Source: Streptomyces turgidiscabies Car8 (GTDB lineage: Bacteria > Actinomycetota > Actinomycetes > Streptomycetales > Streptomycetaceae). Taken from it: a DNA stretch of 47,852 nt. Shown piece by piece: positions 1-8,977 of this stretch. The stretch is from NCBI RefSeq assembly GCF_000331005.1, contig NZ_AEJB01000414.1, positions 1 through 47,852 of the forward strand. The letters are read 5' to 3'. Made by a program: the position numbers and the translations under genes. How positions within the stretch are numbered: the first letter of the stretch is position 1; each line of letters starts with the position of its first letter. The notes under the pieces were generated by a model. It ran no database searches, was not told the origin of the DNA, and worked only from the letters and a program-made list of their open reading frames with translations.

Positions 1-9
1 AAAAGAATC

Positions 10-46
10 GCGCCCGGCGGGACTGAGTGATCAGTCCGCCGGGCGC
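10..46 (-). terminator. Rho-independent terminator of accA2
   Basis: A 16-bp inverted repeat (arms 10-26 and 31-46, one bulged G) encloses a 4-nt loop. Read on the minus strand it is followed by a T-rich tail, the complement of the A-rich bases 1-9. It lies 18 nt past the accA2 stop and may also stop transcription arriving from the left. Confidence 0.8.
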
Positions 47-64
47 TTTGTGCCTTGTACGGGG

Positions 65-1837
65 TCAGTCCTTGATCTCGCAGATCGGGGCGCCGGACGT
101 GAGGGAGGCACCCACCTCTGCCGCCAGGCCCTTGATGGTGCCTGCCTTGTGGGCGTTGAGGGGCTGTTCCATCTTCATGGCTTCGAGGACGACGATCAGG
201 TCGCCTTCCTTGACTTCCTGGCCTTCCTCGACGGCCACCTTGACGATGGTGCCCTGCATCGGGGAGGCGAGGGTGTCGCCGGAGGCCGCCGGGCCCGACT
301 TCTTCGCGGCGCGGCGCTTGGGCTTGGCGCCGGCGGCGAGGCCGGTGCGGGCCAGGGACATGCCCAGCGAGATGGGGAGGGAGACCTCCAGGCGCTTGCC
401 GCCGACCTCGACGACCACGGTCTCGCGGCCCGCTTCCTCGTCCGCCTCGACATCGGCGGGCGCGGCGAAGGCCGGGATCTCGTTGACGAACTCGGTCTCG
501 ATCCACCGGGTGTGGACCGTGAACGGGTCGGTGGAGCCGGTGAGTTCGGGTGCGAAGGCCGGGTCGGTGACCACCGCGCGGTGGAAGGGGATGGCGGTGG
601 CCATGCCCTCGACCTGGAACTCGGCCAGCGCGCGGGAGGCCCGCTGGAGGGCCTGCTCGCGGGTAGCGCCGGTGACGATCAGCTTGGCGAGGAGCGAGTC
701 CCACGCCGGGCCGATGACGCTGCCGGACTCGACGCCCGCGTCGAGGCGGACTCCGGGGCCCGAGGGCGGGGCGAAGGTGGTGACGGTGCCGGGGGCGGGC
801 AGGAAGCCTCGGCCGGGGTCCTCGCCGTTGATGCGGAACTCGAAGGAGTGGCCGCGCAGTTCGGGGTCGCCGTAGCCGAGTTCCTCGCCGTCGGCGATAC
901 GGAACATCTCGCGTACGAGGTCGATGCCGGCGACCTCCTCGGTGACCGGGTGCTCCACCTGGAGGCGGGTGTTGACCTCCAGGAAGGAGATCGTGCCGTC
1001 CGTGCCGACGAGGAACTCGACAGTCCCGGCGCCGACGTAGCCGGCCTCCTTGAGGATCGCCTTGGAGGACGCGTACAGCTCGGCGACCTGTGCCTCGGAG
1101 AGGAACGGCGCCGGGGCCTCCTCGACGAGTTTCTGGTGGCGGCGCTGCAGCGAGCAGTCACGGGTGGAGACGACGACCACGTTGCCGTGGGTGTCGGCCA
1201 GGCACTGGGTCTCGACGTGGCGGGGCTTGTCGAGGTAACGCTCGACGAAGCATTCGCCGCGCCCGAACGCGGCCACGGCCTCGCGGACCGCGGAGTCGTA
1301 CAGCTCGGGCACCTCTTCGAGGGTGCGGGCGACCTTCAGACCACGTCCGCCGCCACCGAAGGCGGCCTTGATCGCGATGGGCAGGCCGTGCTCCCGGGCG
1401 AAGGCGACGACCTCGTCCGAGCCGGAGACGGGGTCCGGGGTGCCGGCGACCAGCGGGGCGCCGGCGCGTTGGGCGATGTGGCGGGCGGCGACCTTGTCGC
1501 CGAGGTCGCGGATGGCCTGCGGGGGCGGGCCGATCCAGGTCAGGTCCGCGTCGATGACGGCCTGGGCGAAGTCGGCGTTCTCGGAGAGGAAGCCGTATCC
1601 GGGGTGGATGGCGTCCGCTCCGGAGTCCTTGGCGGCCTGCAGCACCTTGGCGATGTCGAGATAGCTGGTCGCCGGGGTGTCACCGCCCAAAGCGAACGCC
1701 TCGTCGGCGGCACGCACATGAAGCGCGTCCCGGTCCGGGTCGGCGTACACGGCCACGCTCGCGATCCCGGCATCCTGGCAGGCCCGGGCAACGCGGACAG
1801 CGATTTCGCCACGGTTGGCGATGAGCACCTTGCGCAC
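65..1837 (-). CDS. accA2: Acyl-CoA carboxylase alpha subunit (biotin carboxylase + BCCP)
   Basis: 590-residue alpha chain of an acyl-CoA carboxylase. The N-terminal biotin carboxylase begins [15 protein letters not shown] and contains the ATP-grasp region with a Gly-rich loop ([12 protein letters not shown]). The C-terminal biotin carboxyl carrier domain has the motif EAMKMEQ, with biotinylated Lys at about residue 555. It carboxylates biotin with bicarbonate and ATP, and the beta subunit then transfers the carboxyl group to acetyl- or propionyl-CoA. The frame is open 45 codons further upstream, but the GTG at 1837 is chosen because AAGGAGG lies just upstream and the family starts there. 590 residues is the size of S. 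coelicolor AccA1/AccA2. The matching beta and epsilon genes lie 2 kb away in a separate transcript, and the biotin ligase is beside them. Assignment as AccA2 rather than AccA1 rests on gene order. Confidence 0.95.
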   Translation of the reverse strand: MRKVLIANRGEIAVRVARACQDAGIASVAVYADPDRDALHVRAADEAFALGGDTPATSYLDIAKVLQAAKDSGADAIHPGYGFLSENADFAQAVIDADLTWIGPPPQAIRDLGDKVAARHIAQRAGAPLVAGTPDPVSGSDEVVAFAREHGLPIAIKAAFGGGGRGLKVARTLEEVPELYDSAVREAVAAFGRGECFVERYLDKPRHVETQCLADTHGNVVVVSTRDCSLQRRHQKLVEEAPAPFLSEAQVAELYASSKAILKEAGYVGAGTVEFLVGTDGTISFLEVNTRLQVEHPVTEEVAGIDLVREMFRIADGEELGYGDPELRGHSFEFRINGEDPGRGFLPAPGTVTTFAPPSGPGVRLDAGVESGSVIGPAWDSLLAKLIVTGATREQALQRASRALAEFQVEGMATAIPFHRAVVTDPAFAPELTGSTDPFTVHTRWIETEFVNEIPAFAAPADVEADEEAGRETVVVEVGGKRLEVSLPISLGMSLARTGLAAGAKPKRRAAKKSGPAASGDTLASPMQGTIVKVAVEEGQEVKEGDLIVVLEAMKMEQPLNAHKAGTIKGLAAEVGASLTSGAPICEIKD

Positions 1838-2202
1838 GATTGAGGCTCCCTCCTTGAAACAAGCTGAGTTTAGGGACTGCCGACACGGCGCATCGACCCG
1901 TCCCCACTGGTGAGCTTGCCCACACGGAGCGTGATGCGAGGCTCGCCCTACCCGTGAAATCCCTTGTCGCACCTATGTACGCGGGACTCCTTCCGGAAAC
2001 CCTAGCCCCCTGATGTGGTCAAGGTCTCTGTGAGAGCGTGCTGCGGCCCACTCGGTTTCTTTGTGGAGTCCCTACGAACGGCCCAATGATTTTCTGCCCC
2101 CCGATGAACCTTCGCCGAACCCTTGTCCGGGCGTTTACCCGTTAGTAGCGTTCAGGATGTACCGAACGTACTAGTGGTGCAGTCGAAAGTGGGTGGGGGC
2201 CG
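1838..2202. other. Divergent intergenic region, accA2 / membrane protein
   Basis: 365 bp between divergent starts. It must hold promoters for both neighbours. I see the accA2 ribosome-binding site (AAGGAGG, minus strand), but no hexamer pair with good spacing that I would defend, and no stable hairpin. No convincing small ORF. Confidence 0.5.
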
Positions 2203-2727
2203 GTGGTCCGCAGACCGGTGGCATGGATCGTCGCGATCATCCTCTTCGTGGAGGCGTTCGGCATAGCCGCGCTGAACTGGTTCATGGGGATCGTCGTCGA
2301 CAACCAGAAGATGTCCCTCGCCGGCCTCGACCCGGACGTGATGTCCATGTCCTCGAAGATCGGCGGCCTGGTCTTCGGCGCCTACTTCGCGCTGTGCGGC
2401 GTGGTGGCCCTGCTCGTCGCCCTGCGCGACCGCTCCCCGGCCGGCCTCGGGCGTGTCCTGCTGATCAGCGTCGCCGTGGTGCACGCGCTGCTCGGGGCGT
2501 TCGCCTGGGGGCTGGTGGGCGTGCCGGCGTTCCTGACGATGGTCGTGGTGCTGGCGCTGGTGGTGCTCCTGCTGATGACCTACGACCGGCAGAACGGCGT
2601 CGCGACCATCACCCCCCAGGACAGCGCGGGCAGCGGGGACGGCACGGACGGCTCCGGTGGCGGCTCCCCGGCCGTGGGCGACGGCGGCTCCCCGCTGATG
2701 CCCCCGCCGACCCCCAGCACCCCCTGA
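2203..2727 (+). CDS. Four-helix integral membrane protein, function unknown
   Basis: 174 residues with four predicted transmembrane stretches: about 6-27 (VAWIVAIILFVEAFGIAALN), 50-72, 83-104 and 108-126. A hydrophilic Gly/Ser/Pro-rich tail follows (about 130-174). The GTG start has a G-rich Shine-Dalgarno-like tract (GGGTGGGGG) directly upstream. It converges on maf with only 21 nt between stops and is divergent from accA2. I do not recognise a characterised family. The position is syntenic with a hypothetical membrane protein between accA2 and maf in other streptomycetes (from memory). No catalytic motif or Cys pattern is visible. Confidence 0.8.
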   Translation: MVRRPVAWIVAIILFVEAFGIAALNWFMGIVVDNQKMSLAGLDPDVMSMSSKIGGLVFGAYFALCGVVALLVALRDRSPAGLGRVLLISVAVVHALLGAFAWGLVGVPAFLTMVVVLALVVLLLMTYDRQNGVATITPQDSAGSGDGTDGSGGGSPAVGDGGSPLMPPPTPSTP

Positions 2728-2748
2728 CGGCGACTGCCGCGCTTCTGG

Positions 2749-3372
2749 TCACCTCTCGCGGGGCGTCCACAACTCCGTGATGCCGACGCCCAGTTCGGCG
2801 AGGAGCTTGCGGAGCAGGGGCAGGCTGATACCGATGACGTTGCCGTGGCCGCCGTCGATGCCGTCGATGAACGGTGCCGAGCGGCCGTCGAGCGTGAACG
2901 CCCCGGCGACATGGAGGGGCTCGCCCGAGGCGACGTACGCGGCGATCTCCTCGTCCGTCGGCTCGCCGAAGCGGACCACGGTGGACGCGGTCGCCGACAC
3001 CTGACGTCCCGTCGCCGTGTCGTGGACGCAGTGCCCTGTCTGGAGGGTGCCCTCCCGGCCGCGCATCGCCTTCCAGCGGGCGGTCGCCTCCTCGGCGTCG
3101 GCGGGCTTGCCGTACGCCTCGCCGTCCAGGTCCAGGACGGAGTCGCAGCCGATCACCAGGGCGCCCTGCACCTCGGGCCGCGCGGCCACCACGGCGGCCT
3201 TGGCCTCGGCGAGCGCGAGGGCCAGTTCGGCCGGGGACGGCGCGGTCACCGCGTCCTCGTCGAACCCGCTGACGATCACCTCGGGGTCGAGCCCGGCCTG
3301 CCGGAGCAGATTGAGCCGGGCGGGGGACTGAGAGGCGAGCACGAGACGGCGGCGCGACTGATCATCGGTCAT
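2749..3372 (-). CDS. maf: Maf-family nucleotide pyrophosphatase
   Basis: 207 residues, the usual Maf length. It has the N-terminal signature [14 protein letters not shown] followed by [14 protein letters not shown], then the catalytic-site segment [12 protein letters not shown] with the general-base Asp, and KPADAEEA further on. Maf enzymes hydrolyse non-canonical or canonical (d)NTPs to NMP and pyrophosphate, a house-cleaning role; some members restrain septation. It is the last gene of an apparent pccB-pccE-small membrane protein-maf run on the minus strand, 53 nt after the 42-residue protein. ATG start with no longer in-frame alternative. Substrate preference cannot be read from the sequence. 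Confidence 0.93.
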   Translation of the reverse strand: MTDDQSRRRLVLASQSPARLNLLRQAGLDPEVIVSGFDEDAVTAPSPAELALALAEAKAAVVAARPEVQGALVIGCDSVLDLDGEAYGKPADAEEATARWKAMRGREGTLQTGHCVHDTATGRQVSATASTVVRFGEPTDEEIAAYVASGEPLHVAGAFTLDGRSAPFIDGIDGGHGNVIGISLPLLRKLLAELGVGITELWTPRER

Positions 3373-3425
3373 ACGGTCAGGGTATCGGCGGGCCGCGGGC
3401 CCCGGGACAGGTCCTACCGCACGTC

Positions 3426-3554
3426 CTACCGCACGCCGAGGACGATCATCGCGACCACCATGGCGAGCGCCAGGAGAAGGCTGAGCCGCCGAAGCATCCG
3501 CTGCGCGTCGCGCAGTTCCTTCGGCGGCTCGTTCTCAGGATCGGACCACAACAT
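3426..3554 (-). CDS. 42-residue single-pass membrane protein (MmpB-like?)
   Basis: Short protein beginning [18 protein letters not shown], with a charged N-terminal half and one hydrophobic helix ([18 protein letters not shown]) ending in Arg. An open frame runs upstream to an ATG at 3716, but that would overlap pccE by 85 nt, so I chose the ATG at 3554. A weak GTGGAA precedes it. It lies 77 nt after pccE and 53 nt before maf. It resembles the small Streptomyces protein that I recall being annotated 'morphogenic membrane protein MmpB'; that recognition is from memory and uncertain. Topology is predicted N-in with a very short outside tail. Confidence 0.7.
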   Translation of the reverse strand: MLWSDPENEPPKELRDAQRMLRRLSLLLALAMVVAMIVLGVR

Positions 3555-3631
3555 TCCACTAGCGTCCCGCCCGGCGGAGCGGGGCGCCTGAGTAGGCGTA
3601 CTCAAATCGGGCCCATTGTTTCCTCCAAGGC

Positions 3632-3841
3632 CTACCCGGGCCAGAAGGTGCGGGTCCACGATGTCGGGCTCGGCTGCGGGAGCCGCTGGGACGCGATCCT
3701 CGCCGGGTCCGCCCACGCGTCCTGCGTGCCGGGTGCGCCGGGCGGAGTGGAGGACGCCGCCACGGCGCGGGCTCGGACCACCGCCAGGGCGGCGGCGAGC
3801 TCCTCGGGGGTCGGGTTGCCCCGTACGACCTTGATCGTCAT
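3632..3841 (-). CDS. pccE: Acyl-CoA carboxylase epsilon subunit
   Basis: 69 residues. The start MTIKVVRGNPTPEELAAALAVVRAR is the hallmark of actinobacterial AccE/PccE polypeptides; the C-terminal half is low-complexity Ala/Pro/Ser. Epsilon subunits bind the alpha-beta carboxylase complex and raise its activity; they are found in actinomycetes. It begins 12 nt after the pccB stop, so the two are almost certainly co-transcribed. Called pccE rather than accE because its partner beta subunit has the propionyl-CoA specificity residue. Confidence 0.92.
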   Translation of the reverse strand: MTIKVVRGNPTPEELAAALAVVRARAVAASSTPPGAPGTQDAWADPARIASQRLPQPSPTSWTRTFWPG

Positions 3842-3853
3842 GACGCCGGCTCC

Positions 3854-5458
3854 TTACAGCGGGATGTTGCCGTGCTTCTTCGGGGGCAGGGACTCGCGCT
3901 TCGTACGGAGCTGGCGCAGCCCCCGTACGACATGGCGGCGGGTGTCGGACGGCAGGATCACCGCGTCGACGTAGCCGCGCTCGGCCGCGATGTAGGGGTT
4001 GAGGAGGGTGTCCTCGTACTCCCGGATCAGCCGCGCGCGGACCACCTCGGGGTCCTCCCCGTTCGCCTCCGCCTCGGTGATCGTGCGGCGGTGCAGGATG
4101 TTGACCGCGCCCTGGGCGCCCATCACGGCGATCTGGGCGGTCGGCCAGGCGAGGTTGAGGTCGGCACCCAGGTGCTTGGAGCCCATGACGTCGTAGGCGC
4201 CGCCGAAGGCCTTGCGGGTGATGACCGTGATGAGCGGGACGGTCGCCTCCGCGTAGGCGTAGATCAGCTTGGCGCCCCGGCGGATGATGCCGTCGTGCTC
4301 CTGGTCGACACCGGGGAGGAAGCCGGGGACGTCCACGAAGGTGAGGACGGGCACGTTGAAGGCGTCGCAGGTACGGACGAAGCGCGCCGCCTTCTCCGAC
4401 GCGGCGATGTCGAGACAGCCCGCGAACTGCATCGGCTGGTTGGCGACGATGCCGACCGGACGGCCCTCCACCCGGCCGAACCCGGTGAGGATGTTGGGCG
4501 CGAAGAGGGACTGCGTCTCGAAGAACTCGGCGTCGTCCAGGACGTGTTCGATCACCGTGTGCATGTCGTACGGCTGGTTCGCGCTGTCCGGGATCAGGAC
4601 GTCCAGCTCGCGGTCCTCGTCCGTGACGGCGAGGTCCGCCTCCTCCGGGAACAGCGGGGGCTCACTGAGGTTGTTGGACGGCAGGTACGACAGCAGCTGC
4701 TTGACGTACTCGATGGCGTCCTTCTCGTCGCCGGCCATGTGATGGGCCACGCCGGAGGCGGAGTTGTGGGTCCTGGCGCCGCCCAGCTCCTCGAAGCCGA
4801 CGTCCTCGCCGGTGACCGTCTTGATGACGTCCGGGCCGGTGATGAACATGTGCGAGGTCTGGTCGACCATGACCGTGAAGTCGGTGATGGCCGGCGAGTA
4901 CACGGCACCGCCGGCGCACGGCCCCACGACGAGGCTGATCTGCGGGATGACCCCGGACGCGTGGGTGTTGCGGCGGAAGATCTCGCCGTACGCGCCCAGC
5001 GACGCCACACCCTCCTGGATACGGGCGCCGCCCGAGTCGTTGATGCCGATCACCGGGCAGCCGGTCTTCAGCGCGAAGTCCATGACCTTGACGATCTTCT
5101 GGCCGTACACCTCGCCCAGCGCGCCGCCGAACACGGTGAAGTCCTGGGAGAACACGGCGACCGGACGGCCGTCGACGGTGCCGTAACCGGTCACCACACC
5201 GTCTCCGTACGGGCGGTTGTGCTCCAGCCCGAAGTTGGTCGAACGATGCGTGGCGAACTCGTCCAGCTCGACGAACGAGTCCTCGTCCAGGAGCAGTTCG
5301 ATCCGCTCACGGGCCGTCAACTTCCCCTTGGCGTGCTGCTTCTCGACAGCCCGTTCCGACCCGGCGTGCGTCGCCGCCTCGACGCGGCGCTGCAGGTCCG
5401 CGAGCTTGCCAGCGGTGGTGTGGATGTCGGTCTGCTGCGGCTGTACCGGCTCGGCCAT
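3854..5458 (-). CDS. pccB: Propionyl-CoA carboxylase beta subunit (carboxyltransferase)
   Basis: 534-residue carboxyltransferase that moves CO2 from biotin on AccA2 to the acyl-CoA. The N-terminal half carries the acyl-CoA site ([19 protein letters not shown] and [14 protein letters not shown]) and the C-terminal half the biotin site ([23 protein letters not shown] and [13 protein letters not shown]). Asp423 in GGAYDVMG aligns with Asp422 of S. coelicolor PccB, where Asp favours propionyl-CoA and Ile (AccB) allows acetyl-CoA as well. I therefore infer propionyl-CoA preference, giving methylmalonyl-CoA for polyketide and odd-chain metabolism. ATG start. It is first in the operon with pccE and divergent from birA. 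Confidence 0.95.
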   Translation of the reverse strand: MAEPVQPQQTDIHTTAGKLADLQRRVEAATHAGSERAVEKQHAKGKLTARERIELLLDEDSFVELDEFATHRSTNFGLEHNRPYGDGVVTGYGTVDGRPVAVFSQDFTVFGGALGEVYGQKIVKVMDFALKTGCPVIGINDSGGARIQEGVASLGAYGEIFRRNTHASGVIPQISLVVGPCAGGAVYSPAITDFTVMVDQTSHMFITGPDVIKTVTGEDVGFEELGGARTHNSASGVAHHMAGDEKDAIEYVKQLLSYLPSNNLSEPPLFPEEADLAVTDEDRELDVLIPDSANQPYDMHTVIEHVLDDAEFFETQSLFAPNILTGFGRVEGRPVGIVANQPMQFAGCLDIAASEKAARFVRTCDAFNVPVLTFVDVPGFLPGVDQEHDGIIRRGAKLIYAYAEATVPLITVITRKAFGGAYDVMGSKHLGADLNLAWPTAQIAVMGAQGAVNILHRRTITEAEANGEDPEVVRARLIREYEDTLLNPYIAAERGYVDAVILPSDTRRHVVRGLRQLRTKRESLPPKKHGNIPL

Positions 5459-5540
5459 CGGGATGCGGCTCCCTGCAAAGTGTGACGTGCTCAGAAGGGG
5501 GATTGGCTACTCATCCGTAGCGTAGTGGCGTGCCTACCCA

Positions 5541-5578
5541 TCGGCAGTGCGGCGTTTACCACATCTAGTGTGGCTTGC
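5541..5578 (+). promoter_or_regulatory. Candidate leaderless promoter of birA
   Basis: A -10-like hexamer TAGTGT (5566-5571) ends exactly 7 nt before the birA ATG, and no Shine-Dalgarno is present. That is the geometry expected when transcription starts at the A of the start codon. A -35 is weak (TCGGCA at 5541-5546, 19-nt spacer). Confidence 0.4.
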
Positions 5579-6499
5579 ATGACGCCGCGAGATGACGCAG
5601 AGAACACCGCAGGTGCAGACGGTTCGGAGGGCGCGGAGCGTGCGAAGGGTTCGACGGGGAGCGACGGGCGCTGGTCCGATCTCGACCGGCCGCCCCTGAA
5701 CGCGGGCGCGCTGCGCCGGGCGCTGGTCCGGGAGGGCGGGCTCTGGTCGGGGGTGGAGGTCGTCCGCAGTACGGGATCCACGAACGCCGACCTCGCCGCC
5801 CTCGCGAACGCGGGCAAGGCGGAGGAGGGGCTGGTCCTGCTCGCCGAGGAGCAGACCGCCGGACGCGGCCGGCTGGACCGGCAGTGGACGGCGCCGGCCC
5901 GTTCCGGGCTGTTCTTCTCCGTGCTGCTGAAGCCGACGGAGGTGCCGGTGACCCGCTGGGGCTGGCTGCCGCTGCTCACCGGGGTCGCGGTGGCGACGGG
6001 CCTGTCACGGGCCGCGGGCGTCGATACGTCCCTCAAGTGGCCCAACGACCTGCTGGTGAATGTGGGGGGCGCGGAGCGCAAGGCGGGCGGGATCCTCGCG
6101 GAGCGGGCCGGTACGGACGCGGTGGTGATCGGCATCGGCATCAACGTCACCCTGCGCGAGGACGAACTCCCGGTGCCGACGGCGGGGTCGCTGGTGCTGG
6201 CGGGGGCCGTGGCGACGGACCGGGACCCGCTGCTGCGGGCGGTGCTGCGGTCGCTGGAGCGGTGGTACGTGCGGTGGCGGTCGGTGGAGGGGGACCCGGT
6301 GCTGTCCGGGCTGCAGGAGACGTACGCGGCGGGGTGCGCGACGTTGGGGCGGACGGTGCGGGCGGAGTTGCCGGGGGAGAGGTCTGTGGTGGGGGAGGCG
6401 GTTGCCGTGGACGGGGACGGGCGGCTTGTGCTTGCCACCCGGGACGGGGTGCAGGAGCCGGTGGGGGCGGGGGATGTCGTGCACCTGCGGCCCGCTTAG
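5579..6499 (+). CDS. birA: Biotin--[biotin carboxyl carrier protein] ligase
   Basis: 306 residues. It has the BPL catalytic core: STGSTNADLAALA, EEQTAGRGRLDRQW (biotinyl-5'-AMP loop, GRGRxxR), SLKWPNDLLV and KAGGILAE (catalytic Lys), then GIGINV. A C-terminal SH3-like cap contains LGRTVRAELPG. It activates biotin with ATP and attaches it to the carrier lysine of AccA2-type subunits. There is no N-terminal DNA-binding helix-turn-helix, so it is a monofunctional ligase and not the E. coli-type repressor. An open frame extends 18 codons further upstream, but the ATG at 5579 fits the family and a leaderless promoter. Divergent from pccB, which belongs to its substrate complex. Confidence 0.93.
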   Translation: MTPRDDAENTAGADGSEGAERAKGSTGSDGRWSDLDRPPLNAGALRRALVREGGLWSGVEVVRSTGSTNADLAALANAGKAEEGLVLLAEEQTAGRGRLDRQWTAPARSGLFFSVLLKPTEVPVTRWGWLPLLTGVAVATGLSRAAGVDTSLKWPNDLLVNVGGAERKAGGILAERAGTDAVVIGIGINVTLREDELPVPTAGSLVLAGAVATDRDPLLRAVLRSLERWYVRWRSVEGDPVLSGLQETYAAGCATLGRTVRAELPGERSVVGEAVAVDGDGRLVLATRDGVQEPVGAGDVVHLRPA

Positions 6500-6551
6500 A
6501 AGGATTTCCCACCCGCCCACCCGTTTCCAGTCCGTATACCGGGCGGCATTT

Positions 6552-6618
6552 CCAGCCCGTCCGGCGTTTGAGGGCGAGGCCCGTTCAGGGCCGTAGGGGG
6601 GCCTGGGGGCGCAGCCCC
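6552..6618. repeat. Dispersed Streptomyces intergenic repeat (GTCCGGCGTTTGAGG type)
   Basis: Non-coding 67-bp element beginning CCAGCCCGTCCGGCGTTTGA and ending in a GGGGGCGCAGCCCC stem-loop. I recognise this as a short sequence found many times between genes in Streptomyces genomes. It sits between birA and the adenylate cyclase gene and may act as a transcript end. Copy number here cannot be seen from one window. Confidence 0.65.
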
Positions 6619-6732
6619 GAGTGACGGTCACACCAATACCGGGTGCGTCGTCCCTGCTGAACCCGGCGGAGCGAGGCCGTATCGTTGAGGGCGGTCGATA
6701 TCTGACCGTGACAGATCGGAAGGGCAGCAGGC

Positions 6733-7857
6733 GTGACCGTCGACGACACGGGCTCCGACGCGGCGGGCAGCCGGGTGGATGGGCATATCGCCGACCCCGG
6801 TGAGGACCCGCTCGCCCTGCGTCTCGAACAGCTCATCCTCGGTGCCGAGCGGCGCTACACCCCCTTTCAGGCCGCCCGCAGCGCCGGTGTCTCCATGGAA
6901 CTCGCCTCCCGTTTCTGGCGGGCGATGGGCTTCGCCGACATCGGGCAGGCCAAGGCGCTGACGGAGGCGGACGTACTCGCGCTGCGCCGGCTCGCCGGTC
7001 TCGTCGAGGCGGGGCTGCTGAGCGAGGCGATGGCCGTGCAGGTGGCTCGCTCCACGGGGCAGACCACCGCCCGTCTGGCCGAGTGGCAGATCGACTCCTT
7101 CCTGGAGGGGCTGACCGAGCCGCCCGAGCCCGGAATGACGCGCACCGAGGTGACGTACCCGCTGATCGAGCTGCTCCTGCCCGAGCTGGAGGAGTTCATC
7201 GTGTACGTCTGGCGGCGCCAGCTCGCCGCCGCGACCGGGCGGGTCGTGCAGGCCGCCGACGACGAGGAGATGGTCGACCGGCGGCTCGCCGTCTGCTTCG
7301 CCGACCTGGTCGGGTTCACGCGGCTGACCCGGCGTATGGAGGAGGAGGAGCTCGGCGAACTCGTCGAGGCCTTCGAGACCACGGCCGCCGACCTGGTGGC
7401 GGCGAACGGTGGGCGGCTCGTCAAGACGCTCGGCGACGAGGTGCTGTACGCGGCGGACGAGCCGGGCGTGGCCGCCGAGATCGCGCTGCGGCTGATCGAG
7501 ACGATGGCGCACGACGAGACGATGCCCGAGCTGCGGGTCGGGATGGCGTTCGGCACGGTGACCACCCGTATGGGTGATGTGTTCGGGTCGACGGTGAATC
7601 TGGCCTCGCGGTTGACGTCGATAGCGCCACGGGACGCGGTGCTCGTCGACGCGGCGTTCGCGGAGGAGCTGATCCGTACCGGGGACGCGCCCGCCTCCGA
7701 GGCGGAGGCGGCCGAGGCCGCCGCCACCGCGGAGAAGGAGGGTGAGGAACCGCCTGTTTACCGCTTCGCGCTCCAGCCCATGTGGCAGCGGCCGGTACGC
7801 GGCCTCGGCGTGGTCGAACCCTGGTTGCTGACCCGACGGTCGGGGCCGCTCACGTAG
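6733..7857 (+). CDS. cya: Class III adenylate cyclase with N-terminal regulatory domain
   Basis: 374 residues. Residues about 25-170 form a helical regulatory domain like that of pH-responsive actinobacterial cyclases (Rv1264 type). Residues about 184-300 are the class III catalytic domain. All key residues are present: metal-binding Asp191 (CFADLVGFTRL) and Asp235 (KTLGDEVLYA), adenine-selecting Lys231 and Asp282 (GDVFGSTVN), and transition-state Asn289 and Arg293 (NLASRL). This argues for an active ATP-to-cAMP enzyme and not a guanylate cyclase. No transmembrane segment, so it is cytosolic. The GTG start has AGGGCAGCAGG upstream. Syntenic with the single adenylate cyclase gene of S. coelicolor, where cAMP affects germination and development. 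An Ala/Glu-rich linker precedes the C-terminus. Confidence 0.92.
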   Translation: MTVDDTGSDAAGSRVDGHIADPGEDPLALRLEQLILGAERRYTPFQAARSAGVSMELASRFWRAMGFADIGQAKALTEADVLALRRLAGLVEAGLLSEAMAVQVARSTGQTTARLAEWQIDSFLEGLTEPPEPGMTRTEVTYPLIELLLPELEEFIVYVWRRQLAAATGRVVQAADDEEMVDRRLAVCFADLVGFTRLTRRMEEEELGELVEAFETTAADLVAANGGRLVKTLGDEVLYAADEPGVAAEIALRLIETMAHDETMPELRVGMAFGTVTTRMGDVFGSTVNLASRLTSIAPRDAVLVDAAFAEELIRTGDAPASEAEAAEAAATAEKEGEEPPVYRFALQPMWQRPVRGLGVVEPWLLTRRSGPLT

Positions 7858-7881
7858 AACGGGCGGCTCGGCAGCCCGTTC
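7857..7881. terminator. Bidirectional hairpin between convergent genes
   Basis: Perfect 8-bp arms GAACGGGC (7857-7864) and GCCCGTTC (7874-7881) with a 9-nt loop, between the cya stop and the convergent Pro-rich membrane protein. No T tract, as is usual in Streptomyces. Confidence 0.5.
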
Positions 7882-7919
7882 GCTCAGCTCTGCCGCCCGA
7901 CGTCCGCACGGGTCGGTGC

Positions 7920-8741
7920 TCAGTGGTGGTGGTTCAGTGCGTCCACGCACAGGCCGATGAGCGGTACGCACACTCCGCCGGGGGACGAGGGCTGTGGGGC
8001 CGGTGCGGGGGGCTCGGGGGCCGGTGCGGCGGCCGGCGGTGTCTGCTGCGGGGGCTGGGGCGCCGCCGGGGGCGGTGTCGAGGTTCCCGGCCGGAGAGCA
8101 CCGGGGGTGGCGGTGGGCGTCGGTGTGCTGGGCTGTTGCGGGATCGTGGTGGCGTCGGCCGCGGGGGCGAGGGGCGTGGGGAGCGCGCCCAGAGGGAAGG
8201 GCCGCAGGGGGCCCGTGGTGCTCGGGAGGGCGGTCGGGAGCGCTGTCGGGGGTGTGGTCGGGACAGGGGTCGCGCCGCCCATGGGGGCGCTCGCCGACGG
8301 GTTCGGCGTGGGGACGCTGCCGACCGTGGCCGCCGTGTTGCCGGTGCGGTCGGCCGAGGTGTCCGTGTCCACGCTCGTGTGCGCGTTCGTGTCCGTGTCC
8401 AGGTCCGACTGGGCCTGTGCCCTGCCGACGCCGTCCACTCCGCCGTCGGGCGTCAGCCGTACGAGGCTCAGTACCCCGGCGGCCAGCGCGAAGCCGCCCG
8501 CCGCGAGCAGGACCTTGCGGGGGCGGGGCTTGCGGTGCCTGCCTCGCGGGCGGTTGACGAGGGGGGCGGGCGCGGCCTCGGGGGCCGGGGGCGCGGTGGG
8601 GGACGGGGGAGGGGTCCAGGCCCGGGGAGGGGTCGTGAACTGCGGTGGGGCCCACGGCTGGGCCTTGGGCGGCACCCGGCGAGGGGCCTGTGCGTGCCTT
8701 GGTGTGCCCGTGTCGACAGGCCTTGTCGTGGTGTCCGTCAT
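7920..8741 (-). CDS. Pro/Thr-rich single-pass membrane protein with C-terminal Cys pair
   Basis: 273 residues. A Pro-rich cytoplasmic N-terminus (1-63) and a basic patch RPRGRHRKPRPRK (64-76) are followed by one transmembrane helix (about 77-96). A long low-complexity Pro/Thr/Ala/Ser extracellular stalk (about 100-250) ends in the compact tail GGVCVPLIGLCVDALNHHH. The basic-then-hydrophobic pattern predicts N-in, C-out. The tail holds the only two cysteines, seven positions apart, which could form a disulfide loop outside the cell. No catalytic motif is visible and I do not recognise the family. Divergent from the enoyl-CoA hydratase gene, convergent with cya. Confidence 0.75.
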   Translation of the reverse strand: MTDTTTRPVDTGTPRHAQAPRRVPPKAQPWAPPQFTTPPRAWTPPPSPTAPPAPEAAPAPLVNRPRGRHRKPRPRKVLLAAGGFALAAGVLSLVRLTPDGGVDGVGRAQAQSDLDTDTNAHTSVDTDTSADRTGNTAATVGSVPTPNPSASAPMGGATPVPTTPPTALPTALPSTTGPLRPFPLGALPTPLAPAADATTIPQQPSTPTPTATPGALRPGTSTPPPAAPQPPQQTPPAAAPAPEPPAPAPQPSSPGGVCVPLIGLCVDALNHHH

Positions 8742-8977
8742 CCCGATCCCTACCCGTTGCGTTCACGCCCCGGGTGCGCCGCGGCGGAGCGCACGTTATG
8801 CGCTGCCCGGCGGGAAATTTCGTGAGATCGGTGAGATGTCACCCGAACGAGGAGAGACGGCCTCCCATGCCCTCCTGCCCCTTCGCCGCATCTTCTCCGT
8901 TCGCGCTTCCCCTGGGTGCGGGCCGGCTGCGATGATCGGGGCGGCCGTAGTTAACCTGCGTTAACCAGGAGGGTGTC

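Noticed and set aside
50..1843. Long plus-strand frame opposite accA2
   Set aside because: Antisense shadow produced by GC3 bias; the translation is Gly/Ala/Asp low-complexity with no recognisable domain.
3555..3716. 96-residue version of the small membrane protein
   Set aside because: Would overlap pccE; the extra part is Pro/Ala-rich without a ribosome-binding site.
6628..8766. Very long minus-strand frame over cya
   Set aside because: Shadow; the adenylate cyclase on the plus strand has all catalytic residues. Only the 7920-8741 minus-strand gene is real, and it is in another frame.
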